From NCBI GenBank assembly GCA_018304425.1, contig JAGVWE010000005.1, forward strand, positions 1 to 64,000: 64,000 bases of DNA, given 5' to 3'. Origin of the DNA: Candidatus Iainarchaeum sp. (GTDB lineage Archaea; Iainarchaeota; Iainarchaeia; Iainarchaeales; UBA10219). A program made the translations under genes and the position numbers. Below, in pieces: positions 16,203 through 24,348 of the stretch. Every line of letters starts with the position of its first letter. Positions within the stretch are counted from its first letter, which is position 1. The notes beneath the pieces were generated by a model, which was not told the DNA's origin, ran no database searches, and saw only the letters and a program-made list of their open reading frames with translations.

Positions 16203-16496
16203 ATGCAAGGTCATTCCGTGTACAAGATTCCCCAGGGGAAGCTCGTCAAAATCGAGCTCGACTTCGACCCGAAAGGAAAACTCATCGAGGCCGTGAAAGT
16301 GACTGGCGACTTCTTCATTTACCCTGAAGATTCCATTCGCATGATTGAGAACCGGTTCATGGGCCTGCCGCTCGACAAAAAATTCATGGCGGAAAGCCTT
16401 TCGGGGTTCCTCGCGGAAAACGAGATCCAGGTGTTCGGCTTTTCGCCCGAGGACCTGGCGCACGCCATCCTGATGGCGGCAGGAATGGAAAAGTGA
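16203..16496 (+). CDS. lplB: Lipoate-protein ligase accessory domain (LplB / CTD protein)
   Basis: A 97-residue protein matching the C-terminal domain of lipoate-protein ligase A as a separate polypeptide, the arrangement known from Thermoplasma, where both parts are needed to adenylate and transfer lipoate. Recognisable features are KIPQGKLVKIELDFD, VKVTGDFFIYPEDSI, then a helical region with FMGLPLDKKF. It sits between gcvPB and the catalytic ligase gene with 4-base gaps on each side. GTGAGGACATG provides a GTGAGG SD-like site. Order in the genome is accessory domain first, catalytic domain second, the reverse of the fused protein. Confidence 0.85.
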   Translation: MQGHSVYKIPQGKLVKIELDFDPKGKLIEAVKVTGDFFIYPEDSIRMIENRFMGLPLDKKFMAESLSGFLAENEIQVFGFSPEDLAHAILMAAGMEK

Positions 16497-16500
16497 GAAC

Positions 16501-17256
16501 GTGGAATTCAGGTTCATCCTCGACGATTACGTGAAGCCGGCCATGAACATGGCCATAGACGAGGCCCTCTTGAAGAATTGCCTGGCCTACGGCAAGCCCA
16601 CGGTGCGCTTTTACCGGTGGAAGCCCCGTGCGGTGACGATTGGCTACTTCCAGAGCCTCGAACAGGAAGTGGACACCGCGAAATGCGCGGCCGAAGGCAT
16701 TGACTGCATCCGGCGAAGCACGGGAGGGGGAGCGGTCTACCATGACTCGGAGTTGACCTACAGCTTTGTCTGCCCCCTGGACTCGGGCCTGGTGCCCAAG
16801 AACATCCTGGACTCCTACCGGAAGGTCTGCGGGGCCCTGGTCCACGGTTTGAGGGAGCTGGGCTTGCAGGCCGCCTTCGTGCCCTTGAACGACCTCATCG
16901 TGAACGGGCGGAAGGTGTCCGGCAACGCCCAGACCCGGAAAGAGAAAACCATCCTCCAGCACGGCACCCTGCTCATCGACGTGGACGTGGACAAGATGTT
17001 TTCCCTGCTGAAGGTGCCCAACGAGAAAATCCGGGACAAGCTGATTTCCGACGTAAAACAGCGCGTGACCTCCGTCAACCAGGAGGCCGGCAAAAAGTAT
17101 TCCTATTTCGAGGTCGCGGCCGCCATCCGCAAGGGCTTCGAGGAAAACTTCCACGCCCGCCTCGTCGAAGAGCCCCTGACCCCGGAAGAACGGCAGCTGG
17201 CCGAAAAAATCGCGGTCGAAAAGTTCTTGAAACCCGATTGGACGCGGATGCGGTGA
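16501..17256 (+). CDS. lplA: Lipoate-protein ligase, catalytic subunit
   Basis: A 251-residue BPL/LplA-fold ligase that activates lipoate with ATP and attaches it to GcvH. Motifs: NMAIDEALL, RRSTGGGAVYHDSELTYSF (the RRxxGGGxVxHD lipoate pocket, residues ~78-96), DLIVNGRKVSGNAQTRK with the catalytic Lys, and the TLLIDVD strand. It uses GTG 16501 immediately after the accessory gene. As last gene of the glycine cleavage run it points to dependence on scavenged or externally supplied lipoate. It lacks its own C-terminal domain, which is supplied by the preceding gene. Confidence 0.92.
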   Translation: MEFRFILDDYVKPAMNMAIDEALLKNCLAYGKPTVRFYRWKPRAVTIGYFQSLEQEVDTAKCAAEGIDCIRRSTGGGAVYHDSELTYSFVCPLDSGLVPKNILDSYRKVCGALVHGLRELGLQAAFVPLNDLIVNGRKVSGNAQTRKEKTILQHGTLLIDVDVDKMFSLLKVPNEKIRDKLISDVKQRVTSVNQEAGKKYSYFEVAAAIRKGFEENFHARLVEEPLTPEERQLAEKIAVEKFLKPDWTRMR

Positions 17257-17317
17257 GCCCCGGGGACGGCTCAACCCTTAAAAACGTTTGTGCATTCAAA
17301 GGCATTGGAGTGATGGC

Positions 17318-18577
17318 ATGGCGGAAGCGTATAAAGTGAAGGACCTCTCATTGGCCGAGCAGGGCAAGATGAACATCGAGTTCGCGGAAGGGCACATGCA
17401 AGCCCTTTTGGAGGTCAAGAAACGCTTTGCCAAGGAAAAGCCTTTCAAGGGCCTGACCATTGGCATGGCACTCCACGTCACCAAGGAGACCGCGGTCCTG
17501 GTGCGCACCCTGGTGGCAGGCGGGGCCAAGGTGGCCATCACCGGCTGCAACCCCCTCTCCACCCAGGACGACGTCGCGGCTGCCCTGGCCAAGGAAGGCG
17601 TCAACGTCTTCGCCTGGAAGGGCGAGACCAAGCAAGAGTATTACGATAACCTCCAACGCGTCCTCGACTTCAACCCGGATGCAACCGTCGACGACGGCTG
17701 TGACCTGATTTCCGAAATCCACAAGAACCGCACCGACCTGCTGGGCAAGCTCGTGGTGGGCACCGAGGAAACCACTACCGGGGTCAACCGCTTGAAGGCC
17801 ATGGAAGCCGCCAAGGCCTTGAAGTACCCGGTCATCGCCGTGAACGACAACCGCACCAAGCACTTGTTCGACAACTATTATGGCACCGGGCAGAGCACGC
17901 TCGACGGAATCCTCCGCGCGACTTCGGTCATGCTGGCGGGGAAAATCCTGGTCGTCATCGGCTACGGCGAGTGCGGAAAGGGAGTGGCTGCGCGCGGCAA
18001 AGGCATGGCCTGTGAAGTCATCGTGTGCGAGGTCGACCCCGTGCGCGCGCTGCAGGCCCGCATGGACGGCTTCCGCGTCATGCCCATGGCCGAGGCCGCC
18101 AAGCTCGGCGACATCTTCGTTGCCGTTACCGGCAACAAGCACGTCATCTCCATGGCCCACCTGTCCGCGATGAAGGAGGGCGCCATCGTGGCGAACTCCG
18201 GGCACTTCGACAACGAAATCGACATGGCTTCGCTCAACCAGCAAGCCAAGGGCAAGCGCCGCGTGCGCTGGCAGCTGGACGAGTACACGCTCAAGAACGG
18301 CCGCAAGGTCTTCGTCTGCGGCGAAGGCCGCCTGGTCAACCTGGCCGCGGCGGAAGGCCATCCCTCCGTGGTCATGGCCTTGTCCTTTTGCGGGCAGGCC
18401 CTCGCCCTGGAATATGGGGTCAAGAAGAAGGGCAAATTGGGCCCCGGCGTGCACGTGCTGCCCAAGGAAATCGACGACGCCATCGCCAGCCTCCAATTGA
18501 AGGCCCTGGGCGTCAAGCACGACGCGCTCACCAAGGAACAGCACAAGTACATGACGGGCTGGGAAGAGGGCACGTAA
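17318..18577 (+). CDS. ahcY: Adenosylhomocysteinase
   Basis: A 419-residue NAD-dependent S-adenosylhomocysteine hydrolase that clears the by-product of SAM-dependent methylation to adenosine and homocysteine. Seen are TVDDGCDLISEIH, GTEETTTGVNRLKAM, NDNRTKHLFDNYYGTGQST (substrate and catalytic residues), the NAD fold as GYGECGKGVAARGKGM, then CGEGRLVNLAAAEGHPS. The NAD motif usually reads GYGWCGKG or GYGWVGRG; Glu at the Trp position is unusual. TTGGAG precedes ATG 17318 at SD distance. It is separated by ~60 bases from the lipoate ligase with its own A/T-rich element (CCTTAAAAACG). Confidence 0.94.
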   Translation: MAEAYKVKDLSLAEQGKMNIEFAEGHMQALLEVKKRFAKEKPFKGLTIGMALHVTKETAVLVRTLVAGGAKVAITGCNPLSTQDDVAAALAKEGVNVFAWKGETKQEYYDNLQRVLDFNPDATVDDGCDLISEIHKNRTDLLGKLVVGTEETTTGVNRLKAMEAAKALKYPVIAVNDNRTKHLFDNYYGTGQSTLDGILRATSVMLAGKILVVIGYGECGKGVAARGKGMACEVIVCEVDPVRALQARMDGFRVMPMAEAAKLGDIFVAVTGNKHVISMAHLSAMKEGAIVANSGHFDNEIDMASLNQQAKGKRRVRWQLDEYTLKNGRKVFVCGEGRLVNLAAAEGHPSVVMALSFCGQALALEYGVKKKGKLGPGVHVLPKEIDDAIASLQLKALGVKHDALTKEQHKYMTGWEEGT

Positions 18578-18592
18578 ACCGTTTTCCGCCCT

Positions 18593-19306
18593 TTACTTCA
18601 CCGCGTCCCACATGATTTCGTCTTTGGGGTTGACCTTCAGGCCCTGCGCCGAGATGTCGAGGGGGTGAATCTTTTTCGAGTGGTTGGTGCCCCGCATCTT
18701 GCGCACGAAGAGGCTGCGGAAGGGCGGCGTGAAGTACAACGCGACCACCCCGTCGGCGACGAATTCCTCGACGCCGAACGCGCTCATGACGTGCTTGTCT
18801 CCCCGGACTTCCGCGGTCAAGAGAGTCGTGCAGTCCAGGTCTTTTAAAGCATCAACGAACTTGTAGAGGGTGCCGCGGAGCTTGCCTTCCTCGCGGATCC
18901 AGACCCCGAAAGCCGTGGTGGAGTCAATGACGATGCGCTTGGCGCCGAGTTCCTTCACCATGGCGGAAATGACTTCGAGTTCGGCCTCGATTTGGTCCTC
19001 GATGTTGGCCGGGTCCCCGCTGACCCCGAGGTTGAGGCGGTAAATCTTCATCAGGCCGGCGTCCTGGAGGGGCTTGATGTCCCAGTTGAAGTTCTGCATG
19101 TCCCAGGCCAGGTTCTTGAGGTTGGTTTCCAGGGTCACGTAGAGGCCGGGTTCGTTGAATTGCTTGGCTCCATTGTAAATGAATTGCATGGCGAAAATGG
19201 ATTTCCCACAGCCGGTTCCCCCGCTGACCAGGATGGAGGCCCCCTTGGGGATGCCTCCTTGGACGAGGTCGTCAAAGCCGGGAATGCCTGTTTTCACGCG
19301 CTCCAT
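18593..19306 (-). CDS. KaiC-domain (RecA-fold) ATPase
   Basis: A 237-residue single KaiC-domain ATPase: VKTGIPGFDDLVQGGIPKG, Walker A SGGTGCGKSIF (residues ~29-39), LYVTLET and Walker B RIVIDSTTAF. The C-terminal part, with LYFTPPFRSLFVRKMRGTNHSKKIHPLDI, matches archaeal KaiC-like proteins thought to act in signalling or archaellum-type regulation. No archaellum genes are nearby. It converges with ahcY and is divergent from scpA across a ~115-base region carrying A/T-rich elements for both directions. The specific role is unknown. Confidence 0.82.
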   Translation of the reverse strand: MERVKTGIPGFDDLVQGGIPKGASILVSGGTGCGKSIFAMQFIYNGAKQFNEPGLYVTLETNLKNLAWDMQNFNWDIKPLQDAGLMKIYRLNLGVSGDPANIEDQIEAELEVISAMVKELGAKRIVIDSTTAFGVWIREEGKLRGTLYKFVDALKDLDCTTLLTAEVRGDKHVMSAFGVEEFVADGVVALYFTPPFRSLFVRKMRGTNHSKKIHPLDISAQGLKVNPKDEIMWDAVK

Positions 19307-19422
19307 TTGCCTGCACCAGCGCTACATACAACGCATTAGGCCTTTTTAAGCCTTTTCATGGCGGGGATTGGTAAATCGAACCCCAAACCTTTAAATAAGC
19401 GGCCCGCCTAATCCAAGGGCCT

Positions 19423-20244
19423 ATGGAGCGGATGGAGTTGCCGGACAACCTCGAACCAGAGACCCCGGAGTCGCCGGAGGACTTCTCGGAGCCCGAAGCC
19501 AAGCCCGATTACACGGCGCAGACCCCGATGAACGGGGGCCGCGTGGACCTGGTGCAGTTGATTGACCAGCCGGCCTGGAAGACCATTCTCATTGATCTCG
19601 TGAAGAGCAACCAGATGGACCCCTGGAACATCGACATCGCGGACCTCGCGCAAAAGTACCTCGCGAAGGTCCAGGGCCTGAGCGGCAACGACCTGCGGTT
19701 GCCTGCGAACGCCATCCTGTGCAGCGCCCTGCTGTTGAAGTTCAAGTCCCGCGTGCTCAAGCTTTCCTCGATTGAAGAACTCGACCCCGAGGAGGCCGCG
19801 CTCCTCCAGCAGCAGGAACAGGCGGCCACGGAAGAGAAAAAGTTTTTCGACGAGTACTTTCCGGACTTGAAGCTCGAGCACAAGGTCCGCGAGGGCAAGG
19901 TCTCCTTGGATGCCTTGGTGGACCTCATCGAGGGCATGCTGGAGAAAACCAAGTCCAAGGGCTCGGACAAGCGCCTCATCGAGCAGCCGGACTTCAAGAT
20001 TCCCACGCAGGACTACAACCTGGACAAGAAAATGGCGGAACTGTTCAAGCTCATCCAGAAGTCGGTGGACAACACCGGCCTGACCTTGTTCTCGCGCGTG
20101 GTCGCGGGCAAGGAAGTCATGCAAATCGTCGACACTTTCATCCCCCTGCTGTTCCTAGCCAACAAGCAGCAGGTCAACATCTGGCAAGACGAATTCTTCG
20201 GCGAAATCTTCATCGCCCTCAACAAGGAAAAGGTCGCGGCTTGA
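19423..20244 (+). CDS. scpA: Segregation and condensation protein ScpA (kleisin)
   Basis: A 273-residue kleisin that bridges SMC heads in the SMC-ScpAB complex. The N-terminal conserved block is VDLVQLIDQPAWKTILIDLVKSNQMDPWNIDIADLA (broken here into family positions 41-75). ALLLKFKSRVL follows, then an acidic linker and a C-terminal winged helix ending NIWQDEFFGEIFIAL. The first ~35 residues are an acidic Pro/Glu-rich extension. A CTTTAAATAAG element about 28 bases before ATG fits a leaderless start. Its partner ScpB is encoded 13 kb away; the SMC gene is outside the window. Confidence 0.88.
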   Translation: MERMELPDNLEPETPESPEDFSEPEAKPDYTAQTPMNGGRVDLVQLIDQPAWKTILIDLVKSNQMDPWNIDIADLAQKYLAKVQGLSGNDLRLPANAILCSALLLKFKSRVLKLSSIEELDPEEAALLQQQEQAATEEKKFFDEYFPDLKLEHKVREGKVSLDALVDLIEGMLEKTKSKGSDKRLIEQPDFKIPTQDYNLDKKMAELFKLIQKSVDNTGLTLFSRVVAGKEVMQIVDTFIPLLFLANKQQVNIWQDEFFGEIFIALNKEKVAA

Positions 20245-20319
20245 GCGGCGAGCCGAGCCTTTTAAACCCCCGGGGCAAGCATTAAAAGCGTGTTAGCCGC
20301 CTAGTATATACGTTTTCTT

Positions 20320-20844
20320 ATGGCTGAAGCAAGGAAGCAGGTCAAGGCGCTGAAGAAGAAGCTGGCCGTCGAGGAAAAGGAGACCAAGAAGGCCCGGCAG
20401 GCGGTCAAGCGCGTGCGCAAGCAGGCGGCCAGGAAAATCGCGGCCGAGAAAAAGAAGAAGGTGCGCGTCAAAAAGGTGGTCCGAATTGTGCGCAAGAAGG
20501 GCCTCGGCACCTACCAGTACTTCATGCGCCAGCAGTTGAGGGAAGGGAAAACCTTCGAGCAGGCCGCGCGCGCGTGGAAGAAGTTCAAGGCCTACGTGAA
20601 GAAAGGCAGGCTGCCGACCAAGATTGTGCGGGCCAAGCCCCAAGTCCGAGTGGTCACGCGCACCAGGGTGAAAACCGTTCGGGTGCCGGTTCCCTCGACC
20701 GAGGCCGGCATGTTCAAGAACTTGTTGCACGAATTGCGGGAAGTCAAGAAAAGAGTCCAGGAAAAACCGGTGCCTGCCGAGGCAGCAGCCGAGGCCGCAG
20801 CCGAGGCCCTTCGGGCCGGGGCAAGGCCTAAACCGCTGGGGTGA
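20320..20844 (+). CDS. Highly basic coiled-coil protein, possible nucleic-acid binder
   Basis: A 174-residue, very Lys/Arg-rich protein. Residues 1-65 are a charged helix (repeating KKLAVEEKETKKAR type), followed by GTYQYFMRQQLREGKTFEQA and ARAWKKFKAYVKKG. This compact segment has the aromatic, Phe-Met and late Trp-Lys-Lys spacing that loosely recalls HMG-box-like or MC1-like DNA-binding modules; this is a resemblance only. The C-terminus has an AEAAAEAAAEAL run encoded by a 12-bp repeat. Its stop overlaps the start of the next small gene (GTGA). Position behind scpA suggests, but does not prove, a chromosome-related role. Confidence 0.6.
   Translation: MAEARKQVKALKKKLAVEEKETKKARQAVKRVRKQAARKIAAEKKKKVRVKKVVRIVRKKGLGTYQYFMRQQLREGKTFEQAARAWKKFKAYVKKGRLPTKIVRAKPQVRVVTRTRVKTVRVPVPSTEAGMFKNLLHELREVKKRVQEKPVPAEAAAEAAAEALRAGARPKPLG
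20774..20807 (+). repeat. 12-bp tandem repeat (CAGCCGAGGC core), three units
   Basis: Units at 20774, 20786 and 20798 encode AEA/AEAA in codon phase 2. Same DNA unit as at 4657, 21297 and 56526. Confidence 0.7.
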
Positions 20845-21023
20845 GCGAGGAAGAACAGGCCTTTGGATTGGTTAAGCTCTACTTGGCGGACGTGGCCAGG
20901 CACGGCTTCAAGCGCGGGCTGGACCTGGACCAGGTAATAAACGCCTACTTGTATGCCTTGGGCCGGGTCAAGCGCAGGGAAATCGAGGCAGTGGAAGTCC
21001 TGCACGCCGCCCAAAAACACTGA
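20841..21023 (+). CDS. Small hypothetical protein, coupled to the basic protein
   Basis: A 60-residue protein starting at GTG 20841, which overlaps the preceding TGA (GTGA). It is predicted helical: an acidic start (SEEEQAFGLVKLYLADVARH), then LDLDQVINAYLYALGRVKRREIEA. No family recognised. The overlap and shared strand suggest it is made together with the basic protein upstream. Codon use matches the neighbours, supporting a real gene despite its length. Confidence 0.55.
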   Translation: MSEEEQAFGLVKLYLADVARHGFKRGLDLDQVINAYLYALGRVKRREIEAVEVLHAAQKH

Positions 21024-21041
21024 ATCCTTAAGGTGAGTGCG

Positions 21042-22634
21042 CTAATAGGAGTGCTCGCGGCGCCTGGCCCGGAAGGAGCTGTTCGAGCGGGGCGACGGGT
21101 GTTTCTGGTGGAAGCCCTTGCCTCTCCCCGAGCCCCCAAACCTGGATCCCCCATGACCTCCATGCCCCTGGTAACCGCGTCCCTCCCCAGAGTCCTGGGC
21201 CGCCTCATTGTGGCGGCTGCCATATCCTTCGCCACGGGAAGGTCCGCCATAGCCCTGGCTGCGGCCACTTGCCCCGGCCCCTGCATGGGAGCCATACCCT
21301 CGGCTAGGGCCTCGGCTGGGGCCGTGGGAGCCGCTCCCCCCATGGCCTCCGCCATAGGAGCTTCTGCCCCCGTGTGAAAACCGGCTTCCGCCTGGGCGCT
21401 TATGGAATCCGCCGCCGTGACTGCGGGGCCCGCGGCCGCTGTATCCGCCGTGCCCCCGGTCTTCTCCTCCCTCGTCGTGGTAGGCAACTGGGGAGGGGTT
21501 CTGGATTTCCTTGAGCGCTTCCGGGAACTGTTCCGCAACCTTGTTGAGGTCTCCCTGCTCGATTCTTCCCTCGAAGAAGCTTCGGATGGGGCGCAGGTAG
21601 GAATAGTCCTGTTCGGACACCAGGGAAATGGCTTCCCCGGCTTTTCCCGCGCGCGCCGTCCGCCCGACGCGGTGGATATAGTTATCGAGCTGGTCCGGAA
21701 TCTCGTAGTTGTAGACGTGCGTGACGAAGTCGATGTGCAGTCCCCTCGAGGCCACATCCGTTGCCACCAGCACGCGAAACTTGAATTCCTTGAATTCCTC
21801 GACGATGCGTTCCCGCTTGTTCTGCGGCAGGTCTCCATTCAGGTACTTGGCCTTGATGCCGTACCTTCCCAGGGAGCGGGCCAGGTTCTCCGAGCCGCGC
21901 TTGGTGCGGCAAAAAATCAGGGCCAACTCGTGGCCCGAGGCCTTCAACAGCAGGGCGAGCGCCGTGGGCTTTTCCCGGCCGTTGACCAGGTAATAGGTCT
22001 GCTTGAGTTGCCGGCCCTTGATGTCCGCGTCCACCCTGAACTCCAAGGGGTCGTTCAGGTACTTGTGGCCCAGCTTGACCACTTCCCTTGGCATGGTGGC
22101 GCTCAACAACATGGTTTGCCGCTGTTTGGGCACGTAGGAAAGGATTCTTTCCAGGTCTTCAATGAAACCCATGTCCAGCATCCGGTCTGCTTCGTCCAAG
22201 ACCACGATTTTCACGCGGTCCAGGCGGAGGCTCCCCCGCTGGATGAGGTCCAGCACCCTTCCAGGGGTCCCAACCACGATGTCCGCCTGCTTGGCAGCCT
22301 GGATTTGGGGGATCAAGCCCGCGCCGCCATAAACCGTGGCAGTAAACAGCTGGCCTTCGCCGATTTTGTCGAATTCCTTGCCGATTTGCTGGGCAAGTTC
22401 ACGCGTGGGAGCGAGCACCATGGCCTTCACATAGCCTTCCTTGGTGGTGGAGTGCACGATGGGCACGGCAAAACCCAGGGTCTTACCCGAGCCGGTCTCC
22501 GATTCCGCAATCAAGTCGCGGCCTTGCAGCACGGCGGGGATGATTTGCTCCTGTATTTCCGTCGGGGTTACGATCCCCATTTCCTTTAGCTTGTTAACTA
22601 ATCCTTCGTTTAGATTCATTTCCGAAAAATTCAT
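21042..22634 (-). CDS. DEAD-box RNA helicase with Gly/Arg/Ser-rich tail
   Basis: A 530-residue ATP-dependent RNA helicase. The Q motif is at the N-terminus (TPTEIQEQIIP), Walker A SETGSGKT near residue 50, then PTRELAQQ, VGTPGRVLDL, VLDEADRM near 146, LSATMP, the RecA2 motifs LIFCRTKRGSENLA and VATDVASRGLHI, and HRVGRTARAG near 325. Residues ~385-530 are a low-complexity tail rich in Gly, Ser, His and RGG-like steps, a probable RNA-binding region as in CsdA/DeaD-type cold-shock helicases. GAGGTAAGAG is the SD before ATG 22634. An A/T-rich leader of about 60-100 bases precedes it, suggesting regulation at the RNA level. Confidence 0.92.
   Translation of the reverse strand: MNFSEMNLNEGLVNKLKEMGIVTPTEIQEQIIPAVLQGRDLIAESETGSGKTLGFAVPIVHSTTKEGYVKAMVLAPTRELAQQIGKEFDKIGEGQLFTATVYGGAGLIPQIQAAKQADIVVGTPGRVLDLIQRGSLRLDRVKIVVLDEADRMLDMGFIEDLERILSYVPKQRQTMLLSATMPREVVKLGHKYLNDPLEFRVDADIKGRQLKQTYYLVNGREKPTALALLLKASGHELALIFCRTKRGSENLARSLGRYGIKAKYLNGDLPQNKRERIVEEFKEFKFRVLVATDVASRGLHIDFVTHVYNYEIPDQLDNYIHRVGRTARAGKAGEAISLVSEQDYSYLRPIRSFFEGRIEQGDLNKVAEQFPEALKEIQNPSPVAYHDEGGEDRGHGGYSGRGPRSHGGGFHKRPGGSRFSHGGRSSYGGGHGGSGSHGPSRGPSRGYGSHAGAGASGRSQGYGGPSRGEGYGSRHNEAAQDSGEGRGYQGHGGHGGSRFGGSGRGKGFHQKHPSPRSNSSFRARRREHSY
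21297..21318 (-). repeat. 12-bp repeat (CAGCCGAGGC core), two units
   Basis: Inside the helicase tail on its coding strand, in codon phase 3, encoding PSRGPSRG. It is the third reading frame for the same DNA unit found at 4657, 20774 and 56526. Confidence 0.6.
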
Positions 22635-22694
22635 TTTCTCTTACCTCAATGCAATTAAATCAAGAATTAGCCTTTTGCCGCCATAAACCGGGCA

Positions 22695-22712
22695 AATTGA
22701 ACTAATTGAACT
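22695..22712. repeat. Perfect 9-bp tandem repeat in the divergent helicase/transporter promoter region
   Basis: AATTGAACT occurs twice in a row. It lies ~60 bases upstream of the helicase start and ~30 bases before the TATA element of the plus-strand transporter, so it could be an operator; no binder is known. Confidence 0.45.
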
Positions 22713-22742
22713 GACTTAATACCCATTACTTGAAAGCGAACA

Positions 22743-22750
22743 TTTATATA
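22743..22750 (+). promoter_or_regulatory. TATA element of the CorA-like gene
   Basis: TTTATATA centred 27 bases before ATG 22773, indicating a leaderless transcript. Confidence 0.65.
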
Positions 22751-22772
22751 CCTATTTTGCACCCCTTCTTAT

Positions 22773-23885
22773 ATGGTGAGCCGGAGGAAGTCCATGGTAG
22801 CCGTTCAGCCAGTTCAGTTCATGCCAGCCGTTTCATCGAAGGGCGAGGAACGGTCGGCCTTTTGCGTGGCCCTCCCAGGCACGGGCGACGTGGTCAAAAT
22901 CGAGTCCGAGGACTGCTCGGACTTCGCCGACCTGGTGGCCAAGTCCACGATTTCCTGGGTGGACTACTGGGCCTATGACATGGCCAAGGATGGCAGGGAA
23001 GCCGTGCTGGCATTGGGTTTCAGCGAAAAAATCGTCAACCTCCTGTTTGACGGCCGCACGCAAGGCTATGAAGACCTCGACACGGAACTGGGCTTGGTGC
23101 TTCCCGCCGTGAACGTGGAGGGCCTGGAAGTCGTGGTGAGCCCGCTGCTTATCCTCATCCGCCGCAACGTCGTGGTAACCGTGCACGGCCGCGCCGTGAC
23201 CCGGCTCGTGAAGCTCAGGCGTTACGCGGAAACCTTCATGCGCAAGATTCCCAAGCACATCCCCTCGACGGACAAGCAGACCCTGGTCCTGGTGCGGATC
23301 GTGGACGAAAACAACGGCCGGAACTTCGACCACCTCCGCGAAATCGAGGAACAAGGGGATGCCCTGAGCAAGCACCTCATGGACCCGAAGACCCCGAGGC
23401 GCACGCTGGGCCCCAAGATTTACAAGATGAAGCACGCGCTCATCACCTATTTGAGCACCCTGTGGGTGAGCCTGGACGTGCTCAACACGCTGCGCCTGGG
23501 CGACGCCGAACAGATAACCGATGACCCCCAGCTGCTGGCCCGCGTGGGCGTCTTGAGCGACGACGTCAACCGCCAAATCCAGTTGAGCGAGCACATGTCC
23601 GAGGTCCTGGCCTCGGGCCTCGAAGTCCTGCAAAGCATTTACAACAACCAGTTGCAGGTCCTGAACAACCGCATGGCCCTGGTCATGACCTACCTGACCG
23701 TGCTCGGAACCGCGGTGCTGGTCCCGAACACGCTGGCCACCATTTTCAGCAACCCCGCCTTCAACATGCAACCCAAAGACATCGGTTGGTACACGGTTTT
23801 GCTGGTGGTCTCCACCCTGGCCTCGAGTTACGCCGCCTATTGGTGGACCAAGAAGCAGGGCGCCATGCCCAAGAACTCCGACTAA
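22773..23885 (+). CDS. CorA-like divalent cation transporter lacking the GMN motif
   Basis: A 370-residue protein with CorA architecture: a large soluble N-terminal domain (residues 1-~245), a long helix (IQLSEHMSEVLASGLEVLQSIYNNQLQVLNNRM) entering the pore, and two C-terminal membrane segments ending in WWTKKQGAMPKNSD. CorA channels carry Mg2+ or related ions. Where the family has YGMNF after the first membrane helix, this protein reads PNTLATIFSNPAFN, so the GMN selectivity motif is absent. Other CorA superfamily branches also vary here, so the cation is unknown. Its stop overlaps the convergent metallopeptidase stop. Confidence 0.78.
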   Translation: MVSRRKSMVAVQPVQFMPAVSSKGEERSAFCVALPGTGDVVKIESEDCSDFADLVAKSTISWVDYWAYDMAKDGREAVLALGFSEKIVNLLFDGRTQGYEDLDTELGLVLPAVNVEGLEVVVSPLLILIRRNVVVTVHGRAVTRLVKLRRYAETFMRKIPKHIPSTDKQTLVLVRIVDENNGRNFDHLREIEEQGDALSKHLMDPKTPRRTLGPKIYKMKHALITYLSTLWVSLDVLNTLRLGDAEQITDDPQLLARVGVLSDDVNRQIQLSEHMSEVLASGLEVLQSIYNNQLQVLNNRMALVMTYLTVLGTAVLVPNTLATIFSNPAFNMQPKDIGWYTVLLVVSTLASSYAAYWWTKKQGAMPKNSD

Positions 23886-24262
23886 GCTGGTTGCCGGTGG
23901 GCCACGTATTGCTGGTACATTTCCTCGACCTGTCGGTGGCTCACGTAATGCTTGTGGTGCCGGAAGCCCCCGCCAAAGTTGTGGGGCACGTGCATGAGCT
24001 CGTGGATCAGCGTGCGCAGGCGGTCCTCCGGGGATTGCCGGAGGAACTTCTCCGAAACCAGTTCGATGACGTACAACGGGGAAAGCCCGGCGCCGACCTG
24101 CAGGGCCTTCGGCAGGCCATGGATGCGGGCAATCGTTCGTTTGGTCTTCGAGCCCTGGCTGAGGATGCAGTACACGCGCCCGGAAACGATGTGGGCAAAC
24201 CCGAGCTCCTGGGCCACCTGCCTGGCCCGCTCCGTCCACTCCTGGGAAAACGCGTAACGCAT
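23882..24262 (-). CDS. Small single-domain metallopeptidase-like protein
   Basis: A 126-residue protein with the zinc-protease motif HELMH (in TLIHELMHVPHNFGGGFRHHKH) and additional downstream His residues that could be the third ligand. It resembles predicted archaeal/phage small metallopeptidases (COG4900-like). There is no signal peptide, so it is probably cytosolic. The N-terminal half (ERARQVAQELGFAHIVSGRVYCILSQGSKTKRTIARIHGLP) is also seen in those proteins. A GTTTAAAAACG element 27 bases before ATG 24262 indicates a leaderless start. Substrate unknown. Confidence 0.68.
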   Translation of the reverse strand: MRYAFSQEWTERARQVAQELGFAHIVSGRVYCILSQGSKTKRTIARIHGLPKALQVGAGLSPLYVIELVSEKFLRQSPEDRLRTLIHELMHVPHNFGGGFRHHKHYVSHRQVEEMYQQYVAHRQPA

Positions 24263-24348
24263 CGCAATGGGCTAGAGGCTTAACGTTTTTAAACATTAAG
24301 CATGCAAAGATGTGCATCGCTTACGGATTTTTGCGGTGACAAACCCGA

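Noticed and set aside
21402-22589. 395-codon open frame on the plus strand opposite the DEAD-box helicase
   Set aside because: Mirror of a GC-rich coding strand; composition (His/Gln/Val-rich, no motifs) is typical of antisense reading, and the helicase motifs on the other strand are complete.
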